A stretch of 64,000 bases of DNA from Poronia punctata (taxonomy: Eukaryota; Ascomycota; Sordariomycetes; Xylariales; Xylariaceae): the NCBI GenBank assembly GCA_022579005.1, contig MU401597.1:38726-102725 (forward strand), read 5' to 3'. The notes below the pieces were generated by a model. It made no database searches. It was not told the DNA's origin and was given only the letters and a program-made list of their open reading frames with translations. The translations under genes were made by a program, and so were the position numbers. Below, one piece after another: positions 10,664 through 22,800 of the stretch (its first letter is position 1; each line of letters begins with the position of its first letter).

Positions 10664-13600
10664 ATGGCGAACCCCGTGGGCGAGGACAGCTGGCTAGCTT
10701 ACATTGACGAGCAGCGCCGCCACGCTACTGACCTCGAAGGCCGAGTTAAGGTCGTGGAGCTTTTTAAGGCCGCGCTCGGCGACGAACCGGCAAGTTTGCG
10801 CCTATGGCTTGCTTACTGCGAATACTTCTGGTCCCTCTTTACCGACTGCCAGTCCCCTGCCGCCGCCTCCTGGTGCGAAGACGATAAGTTGCTCGGTCGC
10901 GAACTCTTCTCCTTCGACGCTGCTCTGAGCCTATGGAGCGACGGCTACAATGCCACCAAGTACCGCATATCTGATAGCCATCTCTTCTGGGACCGCTGGA
11001 TTGCTATCGAGCTCGAGCAGCTTGCGCGCACCCGCACCCCGAGCGGCGTCAAGCGCATATCCCACCTATTTCGTGACCGCCTGCAAGTGCCTCATTCCAC
11101 TTGGGACCAGACGTCACAGATGTTCTCCGAATTTCTGACCACCTACAACAACGCCGCATACGAGAAGGAGTTCCAGGACGTCACCCGTACCGCCCACGAC
11201 GCCAAGGCCGCCTACGAATTTCGCGAACCTCAGGAGCTCGAGCTCACCCGCGCGCAGCGCGCCGGCGATCGCGAGGCGGAGAAAAACAAAATGCGCCAGT
11301 ACCTCGACTGGGAGATGGCCCAGACATCCCACTCGTCCTCTACCGCTACCGCAAACCCGCTCGCGATTCAACTCGGCTTAGGGCTTTACGCTCGTGCCCT
11401 GACTGGCGTCTTTGCCTTTGACGACAACGTGTGGAATAACTGTGCTGTCTACATTTCCGGCCTCCATCGCCAGGCGAAGACCCAGCCATCGCCTTACACG
11501 CAGCCCCTCCCCAATCTGCTTGAATTCTTCCAACGCGCCACGAAACATTGCCCTTGGTCCGGGCCACTTTGGTCGAGGTATATACTGACCGCCGAAGACG
11601 CAGGCTGGTCCTTCCACAACATCGAATCGATCAAGCATGCCGCCACGAATACCAAGGCCCTAGATAAAGACGGCATGGCTGGCGTTCTTGACATGTATAC
11701 GGCCTGGTGTGGCTTCCTTAAACGGACAGCCATGGATCCCAACGCGTCTGAGGACGCTGCTGATGTTGCCGAGGTTGGGCTGCTGGCGGCATTGGAAGAC
11801 GTCGAGCTCTGGGGCAAGCGTCTGTACAAGGACGCATATAAAGGCGACCCAAATTTTCGCCTGGAGCGCATACTTATCCAGTTCCTTACCGAAGTCAAAG
11901 GTGATTCCGACAGCGCAAGAGGTCATTGGGACCGCTTGTCATGCCAACCGCTGCTCGCCAATAGTTATGATTTCTGGCTGAATTACTATCTCTGGGAGAT
12001 GGTTGTGTACGCATCGAAGCCTAAGACGCCCAGTCCCGCACCGCCTACACCCTCGACAGGTGCTAAACCGATCCGGGCGCCCAGCCTAGCTACAGATGTG
12101 CTACAGCGGGCTCTTGGACAGAGGAATCTAGACTGGCCCGAACGTGTCATGGAAGTGTATCTCCAACACTGTAACGATTATGAGCAGCCAGACACGCTGC
12201 ACTACGCCCTCGACACTGTCCACAAAACACGCCGCCTAGTGGCTAAACGCCGCGAGCGTGAGAATGCTGCTGCGGCCGCAGCATATGTCGTCCAAACTGA
12301 GCAGGCTGCAAACCATGTCGCCGTGGGTTCGGCGGAAGATGTACCGACACCAGGCTCGTCGGCTAGCGCTAAGCGGAAACGAGACGCGATGTCCGAGTCC
12401 GCGGGAGAGGCCGCGAGTAAAAAGCTAAAAAGCGCCGAGCCCGTTACGGTTCAAGGCGACTTACAAGGGACGAAACCTAAACGGGATCGCGAAAACACCT
12501 CAGTCATGGTATCCAACCTACCCCCGGACGTCACGCAGACAGCCATTCGGCGATATTTCAAGGACTATGGCCATATCAATCATATTGTTGCCCAGAAAGA
12601 AGCCCATGGCATGTCTGCCGCAGCCTTGATCGAGTTCCGGTCGTCATATGATGCGGACTCCGCTCTCTTACGAGACCAAAAGTACTTTAATCAGTCACAA
12701 ATAAGCGTCCAGCCTGGTACGCGGCTGACCTTGTTTGTTTCCAACTTTCCCCCCACTGCAGATGAAGCGTACATCCGCCGTCTCTTTGCTCACTGCGGGG
12801 AAATATTCCATGTGAGGTGGCCGTCGCTCAAGTACAATACGCATCGTCGTTTCTGCTATGTCTCGTTCCGCACTCCAGAGGCCGCACACAAAGCAACATT
12901 GATGGACGGCGAGATGGTCGAGGGCAAGTTCAAGCTCCAATCCAAGTTCTCTGATCCTTCGCATAAAAAGACCCGCGAAGGCGCTGTGGCTGAGGGACGG
13001 GAGCTGCGAGTCAAGGGTTTGAATCCAGCTACGCAAGACATGGAGCTTCGCAGTATCTTCAGTAGATACGGCAAGGTGGTGGACGTACGGCAGCTGAGGA
13101 ACCTAAGTGGTCAGCACCTCGGGATCGCTTTCGTCAGCTTTGAGAACAAGGAGCAAGCCGCAAGTGCTCTAGAGCTGGACAAGACCAACTTCAAGTCGCA
13201 TATACTGGAAATTGAGTTATGTAGAGATACGAATTATAAGCCCTCGGCTACCAGTAAGGGGGAACGTGCCTCCGCTTCCGCTTCCGCACCCGCCACCCCT
13301 TCCCCGGCCCCGGAGAGAGACGGGGACGTGTCAATGGGAGACGGACCACGTGATTCCCCGACAGCGATGCAGGGACGGTCGCCGGCCGAAATACGAGATC
13401 GGACCTTGGCCCTCATGAACATCCCAGACACGGTTAACGATAGTCGTATACGTGCCTTGGTGGAGAAACACGGCTCTATTGTCAAGCTCGTCTTGAAACC
13501 CGACCACGGCGGGGCAATTGTCGAGTTCACTGATGCGTCGATGGTTGGTCGGGCTGCTTTGGCCCTTGAAGGATTTGAGATAGCCCCACACCACAAATTA

Positions 13601-13783
13601 CGGACTGGCACTGTCAATGATCTATTCAAAGGTAAGGCCAAATCTGCGGCGGCAGATGGTTCGAAGACGCCTAAGAATTGGATTCCGCCGCCGCCCACCG
13701 TCAGGAGGCCTGTACTGGGTCGTGGCGGAAGACGGGGAGGTCTAGGGTTTCTGCCAGTGGCGAAGAAGACCAAAGGCGAATAG
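10664..13783 (+). CDS. prp24: Prp24/SART3-type U4/U6 snRNA-annealing splicing factor
   Basis: Single-exon gene of 1039 aa. The family anneals U4 to U6 snRNA and recycles the U4/U6 snRNP in the nucleus. Residues ~20-560 are helical with W/Y-rich HAT-like repeats (for example SLRLWLAYCEYFW and PLWSRYILTAEDAGW), giving the metazoan SART3 and fission-yeast layout rather than the short budding-yeast one. A basic stretch KRKRDAMSE around 570 is a likely nuclear signal. Four RRMs follow at about 612-684 (VMVSNLPPD), 686-760 (LFVSNFPPT, RRFCYVSF), 778-851 (LRVKGLNP, GIAFVSF) and 912-982 (LALMNIPD). The acidic-to-basic linker between RRM3 and RRM4 is low complexity (SASASAPATPSPAPE). The C-terminus is GRGGRRGGLGFLPVAKK; the short Lsm-interaction tail usual in this family is not visible. 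The next gene is convergent. Confidence 0.9.
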   Translation: MANPVGEDSWLAYIDEQRRHATDLEGRVKVVELFKAALGDEPASLRLWLAYCEYFWSLFTDCQSPAAASWCEDDKLLGRELFSFDAALSLWSDGYNATKYRISDSHLFWDRWIAIELEQLARTRTPSGVKRISHLFRDRLQVPHSTWDQTSQMFSEFLTTYNNAAYEKEFQDVTRTAHDAKAAYEFREPQELELTRAQRAGDREAEKNKMRQYLDWEMAQTSHSSSTATANPLAIQLGLGLYARALTGVFAFDDNVWNNCAVYISGLHRQAKTQPSPYTQPLPNLLEFFQRATKHCPWSGPLWSRYILTAEDAGWSFHNIESIKHAATNTKALDKDGMAGVLDMYTAWCGFLKRTAMDPNASEDAADVAEVGLLAALEDVELWGKRLYKDAYKGDPNFRLERILIQFLTEVKGDSDSARGHWDRLSCQPLLANSYDFWLNYYLWEMVVYASKPKTPSPAPPTPSTGAKPIRAPSLATDVLQRALGQRNLDWPERVMEVYLQHCNDYEQPDTLHYALDTVHKTRRLVAKRRERENAAAAAAYVVQTEQAANHVAVGSAEDVPTPGSSASAKRKRDAMSESAGEAASKKLKSAEPVTVQGDLQGTKPKRDRENTSVMVSNLPPDVTQTAIRRYFKDYGHINHIVAQKEAHGMSAAALIEFRSSYDADSALLRDQKYFNQSQISVQPGTRLTLFVSNFPPTADEAYIRRLFAHCGEIFHVRWPSLKYNTHRRFCYVSFRTPEAAHKATLMDGEMVEGKFKLQSKFSDPSHKKTREGAVAEGRELRVKGLNPATQDMELRSIFSRYGKVVDVRQLRNLSGQHLGIAFVSFENKEQAASALELDKTNFKSHILEIELCRDTNYKPSATSKGERASASASAPATPSPAPERDGDVSMGDGPRDSPTAMQGRSPAEIRDRTLALMNIPDTVNDSRIRALVEKHGSIVKLVLKPDHGGAIVEFTDASMVGRAALALEGFEIAPHHKLRTGTVNDLFKGKAKSAAADGSKTPKNWIPPPPTVRRPVLGRGGRRGGLGFLPVAKKTKGE

Positions 13784-14148
13784 GGACGGACGAGAAAATA
13801 TACCCCAACTTGACTGTAGCAAGCATGGCACGGCTTTGTGCCATTTTACGATACGAGTTGTTCACGATGACATGTAAGAATTTTTGCCCAATGGTGGCCG
13901 AAACGTGGCCATTGAGACGTCCTCATTACCCTTCCGCAAGGAGACACCAAACCCTCTAAAAATGTACTTCTTTTATATGTTTTATCTTCCCGTGGTGGCG
14001 TGTATGTAACGTAGAGTAGGTACAGGGTAGGCCAGTGTGGGCAGAGCCGCGACGCTTCTTACTATCGGCGGGAGTCTTTGGGGAGGGTAATTGATTACAA
14101 GGGAGCCTTCGATCGCTCACCTACTGCTGAACAGTGCTCTCAAGTCAT
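13784..14148. other. Convergent intergenic spacer (shared 3' ends)
   Basis: 365 bp between the stop codons of PRP24 (+) and the DEAH helicase (-). It must hold both 3' UTRs and polyadenylation sites. No other gene or repeat was seen. Confidence 0.6.
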
Positions 14149-17100
14149 TCATACCTTTCCAAAATCTTGATTGAAAATCTTCTGCCAAATGTCAAGCCAC
14201 TTCTCTTGCTGTGCAGTTAGAAGTTTGCCGGGCATTTTGAATGACCGCGTCAACACGTCGCGCAGTCGAACTCGTAAGGTCTTGATGACGAGCATCGTCT
14301 TCCAATCCGGGGTACTGAAGCGTGCACGGTTGCCGTCGAGCACGACAACACCTGCGTACATCTAGCGGCCATGTTAATGTTCATTAGCATCCACGTCCAC
14401 TTTAAGTTTGGTCAAGCTCCGCGCTAGGCAATGGAGTTAGTGAGCCTTACCTCGATGCGTGCGTCGCCGCTGAGGAGAGCGATCGCAAATGGATCAATGG
14501 CTGTTGTCTCGTGTGCGTTGAGGAACCTATGGCATTGCGTGAGCAGGTCGTGGGCACTGGCGGCGGTTCATGCCTCAGAAAGGAAGCGGCGCTCACTGTT
14601 TCGATTGCATTATATGGTAATAAGACAACCATCTAAGCTCGAAATTGCCCTTGTTGACGCTGGAGGGGTGCAAGCTGACGCTCTGGTTATTCCCCACATT
14701 ACGGAAGCCCTTATTTTCCCGTATCAACAATTTGGGATAGAAACTCCATGCCAAAACGGAGCTCGTGATGATATCGTTATTGCTGTTAATGTTGACTCGT
14801 TGCGGAAGATCGAAGAATTGCCTCCGCCGGCTGGTATATCTGAGGTTGTTCAGGTGCCGTCGCTCGTCATTTGTCAACTGCAAAAAGCCCGCATCCACCA
14901 AGGAAACAAGCAACTGCCCCTTAAGGTCCTCGATGTTGGACAAAGTCTGCGAAGACAGATAATTCTTCCTACAGTATTGCATATCATGGTTCGTGTTCTG
15001 GCACACCTTCTTCCAGCCCAGATAGGCGTTGTAGACAGTCAGCGGGTCGGAATCGGCCCTTCTGAACGCCTTACGCGCCTGGTCTGCTTGTGTGCGTTGA
15101 CCGAAGGGTGCACTGAACGGCGATTTCGAAGATAGGATAGCCGCCACCGTTATGGCCATATCCAAACATTTGAAGATGGTCCCCTGTAAAATCAGTTTTC
15201 CTAGGAAGACATCGAGGGGTAGCCTCGCAAGTTGGAACCCAAGCGGTGTGAGCTCCTCGGCAGCCGTGAGAGCCCTTACATCCACTAAAGCATCGACGGC
15301 GCGGCGGATGTTCTTCGTCGACGGCGCGTCAAGAGCTTGGCCAAGTGTTTCCTCTATGCCGCCCATCTTGCATATCTTGACACGGATCGCCAGATCTTGC
15401 AGCGAAAGGCGCAACATCTCCGGCGTCTGCTGATCATTCATCAGGTGGTCGTGACGATATCTAGTAAACATATGGAAGCATAGTCCCTCCTGTACTCGGC
15501 CTGCTCTGCCGCGTCGTTGCTTAGCGTTCGCCCTAGAGATGAATGTATCGATAAGCCGGGATAGCTGCCGTCTCTCATCAAATCTCATTTCGCGATGTTT
15601 GCCTGTATCGATGACGCAGGTCACCTCTGGAATAGTGATTCCCGTCTCGGCGATGTTGGTAGCCAAGACGATCTTACGTATCCCATTAGGTGGCACCAAA
15701 AAAGCCCGCTCTTGGTCTTCGGTAGCAATAGTCGAATGTAGGGGATAAATCTCCCAATTTTGCTGGAAGAATGGCTCACCTAGCAGGAGGTCGTTGAGCG
15801 TTCTGATCTCCGCAATACCGGGCAGAAAAACGAGTATCGCTTTGCTATAGTTGGCATATGCCGGGTCGAGAGCGATTCGACTAACAAGCTGGACAATGAG
15901 GTCATACTCGATCTGGTATTCGTCAATCTGTGCAAGAGTGCTCCGCGTTCTCGCCGAGTATTGACGAAGATCTTTTGCTGCCGCCTGCACCGCAGATAAC
16001 GGATCCTTCTCATCATCGGCATCATCATCTAAACCGGCCATTTTTTCCTGCCCTTGTTGATCGAGCGTGTAGCCGGTAGCCTCAAGAGCATCCTCTAGAT
16101 ACTTGACCTGCACAGGGAACGTACGGCCCGGCACGTTCAGAACCGGGGCGCGTCCGAGGTAATTGGAAAATCTTTCAGCATCGACCGTCGCAGACATGAG
16201 GATAACCCGGAGATCCTTCCTCTTTTCTAGCAGTCTCCTGAGAACAATAAGCAAGAAATCAGAATCGATAGAGCGTTCGTGGACTTCGTCAAGGATAAGA
16301 TGTGTTATCTCTCGAAGCTCGTTCGATCCCTCAAGCATACGCATGACGATGCCCGTTGTTGCATAAACGAGCCTCGTCTCCTTTGATGTGTTCGACTCAA
16401 GTCGAATCGAATAACCGACGAGTGATCTAGGCGTACCAAGATCTCCTTTGGCTTCCCCAAGCTCTTCGCTCACGCGACGTGCCAAAGAAATGGCAGATAT
16501 CCGGCGAGGCTCCGTGCAAAAGATTTTACACGCCCGTCCTAAAGACAACTGATGTTCTAGCAGAAAGGCTGGCACCTGGGTACTCTTACCGCTGCACAAC
16601 AGGGTTAGCTACGTTGCGTTGCGGGCTTGGTAGGGGCAGTTGTTACCAGCCGGTCTCGCCACAAACAATGACGACCTGTTCCTTCTCCACGGTTCTCAAA
16701 ACCTGCTCTCTAAACTGCCACATAGGAAGTTGCATCCGCGACGACTTGAATGTGCGTTAGATCTCGAAACCGGGGCTAATTTTCATCGGAATAGGTTGGA
16801 CCTACCAGCATGGCCTGGAAGCGAGGTGTACTGGACTTATCGTGCCAGATCCTCTGGTAATATTCGGGTGGTAGTGTATGGGTATTGGACTGGTCGATAC
16901 CACCATCATCGCCGCTATCCTTCGAAGCCCGTTGGGACGCCCGACCGCGAAAGGCCCCTTGTAGGAGAACCCCATCTTCTAATTCCCGGTCTTGCTTCCG
17001 ACGGATCATATTACGGAGCTCCTTGATATTCGCCCTGTCTGCGGCGTCTGTTTGGTTCTTCTTGTTTTCGGCAAACTCCGACCACAATTCCCGCCACGCA

Positions 17101-18996
17101 GCAGGTAATCTTAGGAATATTTTCTCCTCCTTTGTAGATCCGAAAACAGCGAACATCGCCGCCGTAGCAATATAAGCTTCTGACTGTTTCGGGTCGGGTG
17201 TTGAGACAGTGATCATCTTGAAGGATAATTGCTGAGACGACACCGTCTGTTCGATACCCGGGAGGTCTGGACCGGTCGTTGTATCCTGAGGCTTAGACCA
17301 GTTGATCCACACCATGTGGCGATTGGAGAAAGGGCTCTCTGATATCAGAGCATATGTTATTTTTACTCCCGAGTCCCTGGAAAGAGCGTAAGAAGGGGTA
17401 GGAAACTAAACCTGAGGTTTTTCTGAATGTATCATACCTTGATCTACATGCTTCTTCCAGAGCTCTCGTAGGGTTCACGCCCGTCCATTTCCCCATGTCA
17501 CGTATTGTGACCTTGACGCCGTCCGGCCCGTTGACAACTGTCCTCGTCTTGCCTGTACTGTCCGTCTCTAGGAGCGGGAGGCTAGCGAACAAGTCCGAAA
17601 GCGATTCATCTTCGCCGCTGCCATCTTTTTCTAGTACGTCTGCGGCCACTCGCTTGGCCTCCCTGGAAATATCATCATCAGACTCACTAACGTGTCCTAT
17701 ACCGCAGCGTCGTGTCCCTCGCTCCTTCCCCTGCTCTCGCTCTAGGTGGGATTTCTTGGCACTGTGTGCAAATTCCTTCTCTAGTTCTATTTTGCGATTT
17801 CGCCACATATGCTCCGCCAAAGGCTTGTCAAATAAGATATCCCGCTCAATACGATCGATTCTGGCCAGTAGCTTTGCCTCCTCCAATTCATTAGGTTCTG
17901 GTTCTGATTCGTCACCCTTGACGTCGGCGAGTAACTGGAATCCCGTGTCGGCCTGTTTAATCGTGTTTAGCTTCGGCCGTTGTAGCCAAAAGAGATTAGA
18001 CATAGTGTCCAGATAGGCAGGGATTAAGCTATCCGGCTCGAAGTCTTCATCACAAGTTAGACGTGTCTTCATAGGGGTGCCGACGCGTGAAGACTGAGTG
18101 CGAGGACCGCAGCTTTTCGTTTTTGAAAGGCGCGGTGTGCTCGCACCAGAGGGCATAGGGGTGTCGTAGGGCGAATCTGTGAGCGTGTCGTCAGATAGTT
18201 AATTCCTAGGTGGAAACTGTCGATGTACGGCTGACTTACCTGGCTGGGATTTAGGCGGCTTCACGCTCCTGTAATCGTAGTCTCGCAACTCTTCCCGCGT
18301 GCACGTCTTGGCGAGCCATTCCAAGCCTTCCTCCAAGCCCCAGACATAATCTCTATTGGCACTCGATATGCTCGTTGGTAGCTCTAGAACGTATTCGAGC
18401 ACAGCGTTTATCTTCTCCGATGGAAATAGGCCTAGCCCAGCCAGTGTCTGTTGGAGGGTCCAGAGTTTTATGATCAAATCCTCCTCCGAAGGCATCCTCT
18501 CCTTATGCGGGCGTTCCGGGGCGAGCGAGCAAGCGGCAAAGCGACTCTCGGCCTGTATCAAGTCAAGAACCTCGTTCAGAAGCTCCTGAGGGAGCCATTT
18601 CCTCGTGTTTAAAGCTTCGGCTTGTCCCCGCAAGAGGCGCCGCTCGGTATCAAGCCGAGTCTTTTGACGGGCGGCATCTCGCTTTACTTTCTCGGAGTGT
18701 TTCTCCACCAGCAACTGTAGCTCTGACTCTTCCAGATGTTTTTCGAACTCTTCTGGGCTCAGCGAGGCTTCCGGTCGTGGTGCACCGGCATTCGAATGAG
18801 CTCCAGGCAATACGTCGGAGGCACTGGACCCCCCCGAATCAAGGGCGATAAGGACTGGCGGTGTGACACCGTCTGGCAAGGGCTTTTGGGCAGGCGCAAT
18901 TGCGTCGGCTCGAGGTTTGGAGGCAACAGATATTGTAGCGAAGCCCCTAGCTGGGTTTGCGACTGGTTTGGACTTTTTCTTCTTGGCGCCCGCCAT
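14149..18996 (-). CDS. DEAH-box RNA helicase, DHX29/DHX57/YLR419W group
   Basis: Hand-built model with seven exons on the minus strand: 18996-18240, 18176-17438, 17376-16806, 16744-16647, 16591-14597, 14526-14451 and 14361-14149. Introns are 55-89 bp, all GT-AG with matching phases, giving 1482 aa. An NTP-dependent 3'-5' RNA helicase. The fungal group is poorly defined functionally; animal DHX29 acts in 40S scanning. Motifs: I GETGCGKST (~719-727, rebuilt across the 55-bp intron), II DEVH (~823-826), III SAT (~854-856), V TNIAETGIT (~1032-1040), VI QRRGRAGR (~1079-1086). The HA2 and OB-fold regions follow, with VSLHPSSVN and IALLSGD. The N-terminus MAGAKKKKSKP is typical of fungal members and was chosen over an in-frame ATG 30 codons upstream (19086). 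The N-terminal ~600 residues are charged and coiled-coil-like. The gene is divergent from GCN1. Confidence 0.87.
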
Positions 18997-19850
18997 GACG
19001 TATTGGTGAATAGGGACGATATGACCAATGCCGAAAAGAGGGCGAGCAGGAAGGAATGGGGAACACAAAAAGAAGAGGAGCCGCAAAAGGAAGAAGGAAG
19101 AAGGATATAGGAGTCAAGCCAATATGGCTACTTTGAAGACCACCGGAAGTCGAAAACGACTTCAACAGACCCCTCAGTGTTCGAAGTTGAGAACCATTGC
19201 CCCAGGGAGTGATCCAATGACACGAATGATTTTTTGCCTCTTTCCCTTCTCCTACTCCTACCTTTTCCTTTCTGAAAGCATGCGTTCGAACCCGAGCTGC
19301 CCGACACAGTTACTCGTGCATGAGATTTACCCAGTATGGTGATAGCCTTTACTTATGAGGGCTTGTATGGAGCAAGCCGGTAAACAGGGTAGCAATAAGC
19401 TGACTACTCGTACAAACTTGAGTTATGTGGGCTAGGAGGTGGTATACATACATCCAGTAGATTGTACATCTCTGGCCAGGTACATACCTACATGTACATG
19501 TACATCTGTGCGCATATATACATACATACATTTACCAATTACATGTACAAAAAGGTCTCTTAAGTGTGTACCCTAATATGTATACGGTACACATTACATA
19601 AGTCTCTACGCCTATAGCTGCTACGCCTATGGTGGGGGTGGGCATCCTGGAAACCGCCTCGAGGGTAGAAATTCATCCTCAAACATACAAAATTTGGAGA
19701 ACAAGTTGCCTAACCTAGGTATTTACCAATACGTCCATCTCGTTCTCTTTATCTTTTTGTTAAAATCGTCTCAAGAGGTCTATCTATACCGAACAACTAT
19801 TTCCGCCCCAGAGGGTATCATGTCAATACATATTTCGACCAATTGCCAAA
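18997..19850. promoter_or_regulatory. Divergent promoter region, helicase (-) and GCN1 (+)
   Basis: 854 bp between the two start codons, so both promoters must lie here. It contains a purine-rich stretch (GAAGAAGGAAGAAGG near 19090) next to the helicase start, a TACA/CATG-rich simple-sequence tract at 19442-19550, and an upstream ORF overlapping the GCN1 start. No TATA element stands out and no further gene was seen. Confidence 0.55.
19442..19550. repeat. TACATA/CATGTACA simple-sequence tract
   Basis: Repeated TACATAC and CATGTACATGTACAT units, including several perfect CATGTACATG palindromes. It is an imperfect microsatellite in the intergenic region. Confidence 0.7.
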
Positions 19851-19858
19851 ATGATTGA
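19820..19858 (+). promoter_or_regulatory. 12-codon upstream ORF overlapping the GCN1 start
   Basis: ATGTCAATACATATTTCGAC... encodes MSISISTNCQND-like 12 residues (third codon ATA, fourth CAT) and ends at TGA 19856-19858, in a different frame from GCN1. The stop overlaps the codons just after the GCN1 ATG (19851). A ribosome translating it passes over the GCN1 start. Its presence in the mRNA is not shown by sequence. Confidence 0.4.
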
Positions 19859-22800
19859 CGCTGTTGATATAACTGCGAGTGGCACTCCTTCCACAAGGAC
19901 AAGTCTCGATCCTATCTCTACCCGGGCCGCGCTCTTCTCCTCGTCGACCACTAGAAGACTAGCCACTTTGCGCGGAATTGATGACCTAGCAAAAAGTCAT
20001 TGTAAGCTTCTGCAAGCCGAGGCCTTGAAAACACTTACACCAAAGGCTGTCGCCCATTGGCCACACATCCTTCACGGCGGCTGACCAACTGATTTTTGTG
20101 CCTCTATGTAGCCCTCGGTACAGCGGATACTGCTCTCATATTGCGCCTTATATTCGAAACGCACAACTTCTACGTCGATAGGCCTTCCAGGCGGGCGGCC
20201 CAGACATGCATCACGTCCATTATTGCGACCATAACGGAGCCAAAAGCCTTAGCACATTTTGTATCCGCCATCCGTCAGGAAGCACAAAAAACCACGATTG
20301 CCTCTAGCAATGCATTTGTCCTTGTCGAATGGTGCAGTCTATTACTCAGGGACTTGGCGAAAACGCCCCTTTGGGATGTTTTTGGTATGGATATAACCCA
20401 CGCAAATGCTGATGCTCTCGAGACGTGCCTTCAACAAACAACGAAATCTAGCATTGGTCATTCTGCCCTGATCGCCACGCGCCGTGGCCTGCGTGCGGCT
20501 TTTTGCCGTGACCAACTTGGGGAGAGAAACGTCCAAGATATAGTCCACACGCTTACCTCCAAGGGGACGCAGACCGCTGCGAGGAATGCCGTTATGCTTG
20601 GTGTTGTTGCTGGTGTTTGTGCCCGTCAACAACACACCAGAGGGATCCTGGATGCTCAGCGGCCCGACTACTATTCCTTCCTGATTAGGGAAATTGTAGG
20701 CTCAAGGATGCCTGTCCCAAAGCACCTGGTTAGAGCATTCCATGATTTCTTTGCCGAATTCGTCACGTTGGAGGACCTTACAACGGATATCATCCCACCT
20801 GTTGAAAAGGGGCTTTTACGTGCTCCAGAAGTTGTATTGGATGTACTCGCCGAACTTCTTGGTCTACTCCCTGGTGATAAATACGACTTGTCCAAAATAT
20901 TGACCCAGAATCTTTTAAAACCTTTACTATCTAATGTAAAGTCTAGCAATCCTAGGATTCGTGACGGCGTCTTTGCAGCCTTTCAAGAAGCAGTAGCAAG
21001 GAGCAAAGATGCGCAGGCTATAGAACGTGTTGCCGAAGAACTTCTTGGCCCGTTGCAGGCGGGGAAGATTGCTTCTGCTGAACAACGAGCTTTGCACGCC
21101 AGCATGCTCCATATCCTCCCTCTGTCAAGTTCAGGCGCAAGTAAAGTAGCTACAGGCCTAGCGAGCCTGGCTGCTAAAGAAGGAAATGAAGGTGCTCTGG
21201 GTGCTGAGTTACTGGGCCTGGGCCATGCCGTCACCTGCCTTCTCCAACAGCACGCCGAGATCCCCAAATCTGTCATCGAGTCTTTTGCGAAGGGCTTAAG
21301 CGACAAGAGAATTCCATCTCGACGATTATGGGCGCTCCGGAGTGGCGAGGTATTATTCTCCGCCCAGGTAGACGCCGAGTCCCTGTCCGAGAACACCTTA
21401 AAGTTTGTGGAAGCTATCGTAACGCTAATGTTTACCAGCTGGGCCGAAGTGACCAAAAACCCCGCTGCCGCTGTTCAGAGCGGCCTAATCACTAGTGCCT
21501 ATGTTCTCGCAGCACTCGCAGCCCAAGTCCTTCCTCGAGTCCAAAGCCCTTCTGTCCAGACCCAGTTAAAGAGCGTAGATGTGGTAACAGAGTGCCTGTC
21601 ACTGGACCCCAGGTCTGGCCTTCTTTTGAATCATCGAGTGTACAGTCGTCTGTCGACCGACGACGATTGCAAATGGTTTCTTAGGTCACTTCAGGCAGTA
21701 TATACACATATATCTCGTCCGGCAGGACCTATACCGGCGGTATGGTCGCAAGCGCTCATTTACCTGATATCCTCTCCGACAATTTCTCCTAGTATACGCA
21801 AAGCTTCATGCATAGCAATCACCGAACTCTATGTGCGGGATCCTGCTATCGTTTCATCGGCTGTGATCGAAGGGTTATGGCAATGGGTCGAATCGTCGGA
21901 TAGGAAAGAGAAAGAAAGCATAGCCGCTAGTGCCAGGTTCGAAACCTCGCAGCTTCGTCACGTTTTACACTCAATCTGCCTGGGGGCGGAGGGGCTAGAG
22001 AAGCAGGACGTACAGCTGAACCAAGATTTGGTTGAACGACAAGCGTGCTCGCTACTTGTGCTGGCTCGCAAGGAATTAGTACCAAGTTGTAACTGGATCG
22101 GTCTATGCCTTAAAATTGGCGTCGACCCTGGCGCTCTAGCCCGCAAGTACGGCCATGAGCTCATACAGCAGCTAATTGAGAGGTCCAAATTTGGCCAGAA
22201 AGTGAGATACCTTGGTACCGCTTATGCCTACCCAAAAGCGAGCGCTAACAGCTGTAATAGTCAAATAGCATCAAACTAGCATCTTACAATGCTGCCGCTG
22301 ACCTGGCTTTTGTGGCGCCAGAGGTGATGATTCCCAGGATCATAGACCTTATTCAGTCCGACCTGAGAACAGATGAACTTAGCAAAGTTGGACCAGTCGA
22401 GGCCGCAATCTTCAGGACGCCGGAAGGGACAGCATTTGTAGATGTCCTCGCTAAGAAGTCTCAAGCATTACCGAATAAGAACACCAAGGACTATGATACC
22501 TTAAAGTGGGAAGAGGAGCTCCGGAGCCAGCTTGCACAAAAGAAGGGGCTTCAGAAGAAACTCACGGCTGATGAACAAGCTAAGGTTAATGCTCAGCTAA
22601 AGAAGGAGGCCGAAATACGCCATTCCATCCAACAACTAGAAGCGCGGGTCACGCGCGGCATTGGACTCGTCGAAAGCTTGGTATCTGGCCCACCTACCGA
22701 TGCATCTCTCTGGCTTGGGCCTTCTGTCAGTGCACTCCTTGCAGCGATGGAAGCGGGTGTATGTCAGCTTGTAGGAAGAGCCGCACCGTTAGCTTATTTG

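Noticed and set aside
11114..13773. Long antisense frames under PRP24 (and similar under the helicase and GCN1)
   Set aside because: Shadows of GC-biased codons in the real genes, with no splice structure, homology or start context of their own.
18997..19086. 30-codon N-terminal extension of the DEAH helicase
   Set aside because: An in-frame ATG exists at 19086, but the extension is compositionally unlike the protein and MAGAKKKKSKP at 18996 is the usual fungal start.
22202..22277. Alternative GCN1 intron 2 (donor GTACCG at 22215)
   Set aside because: Keeps frame, but the GTGAGA donor with GCTAAC branch site and AATAG acceptor at 22260 has better signals and gives SIKLASYNAAADLAFVAPE, which fits the HEAT repeat.
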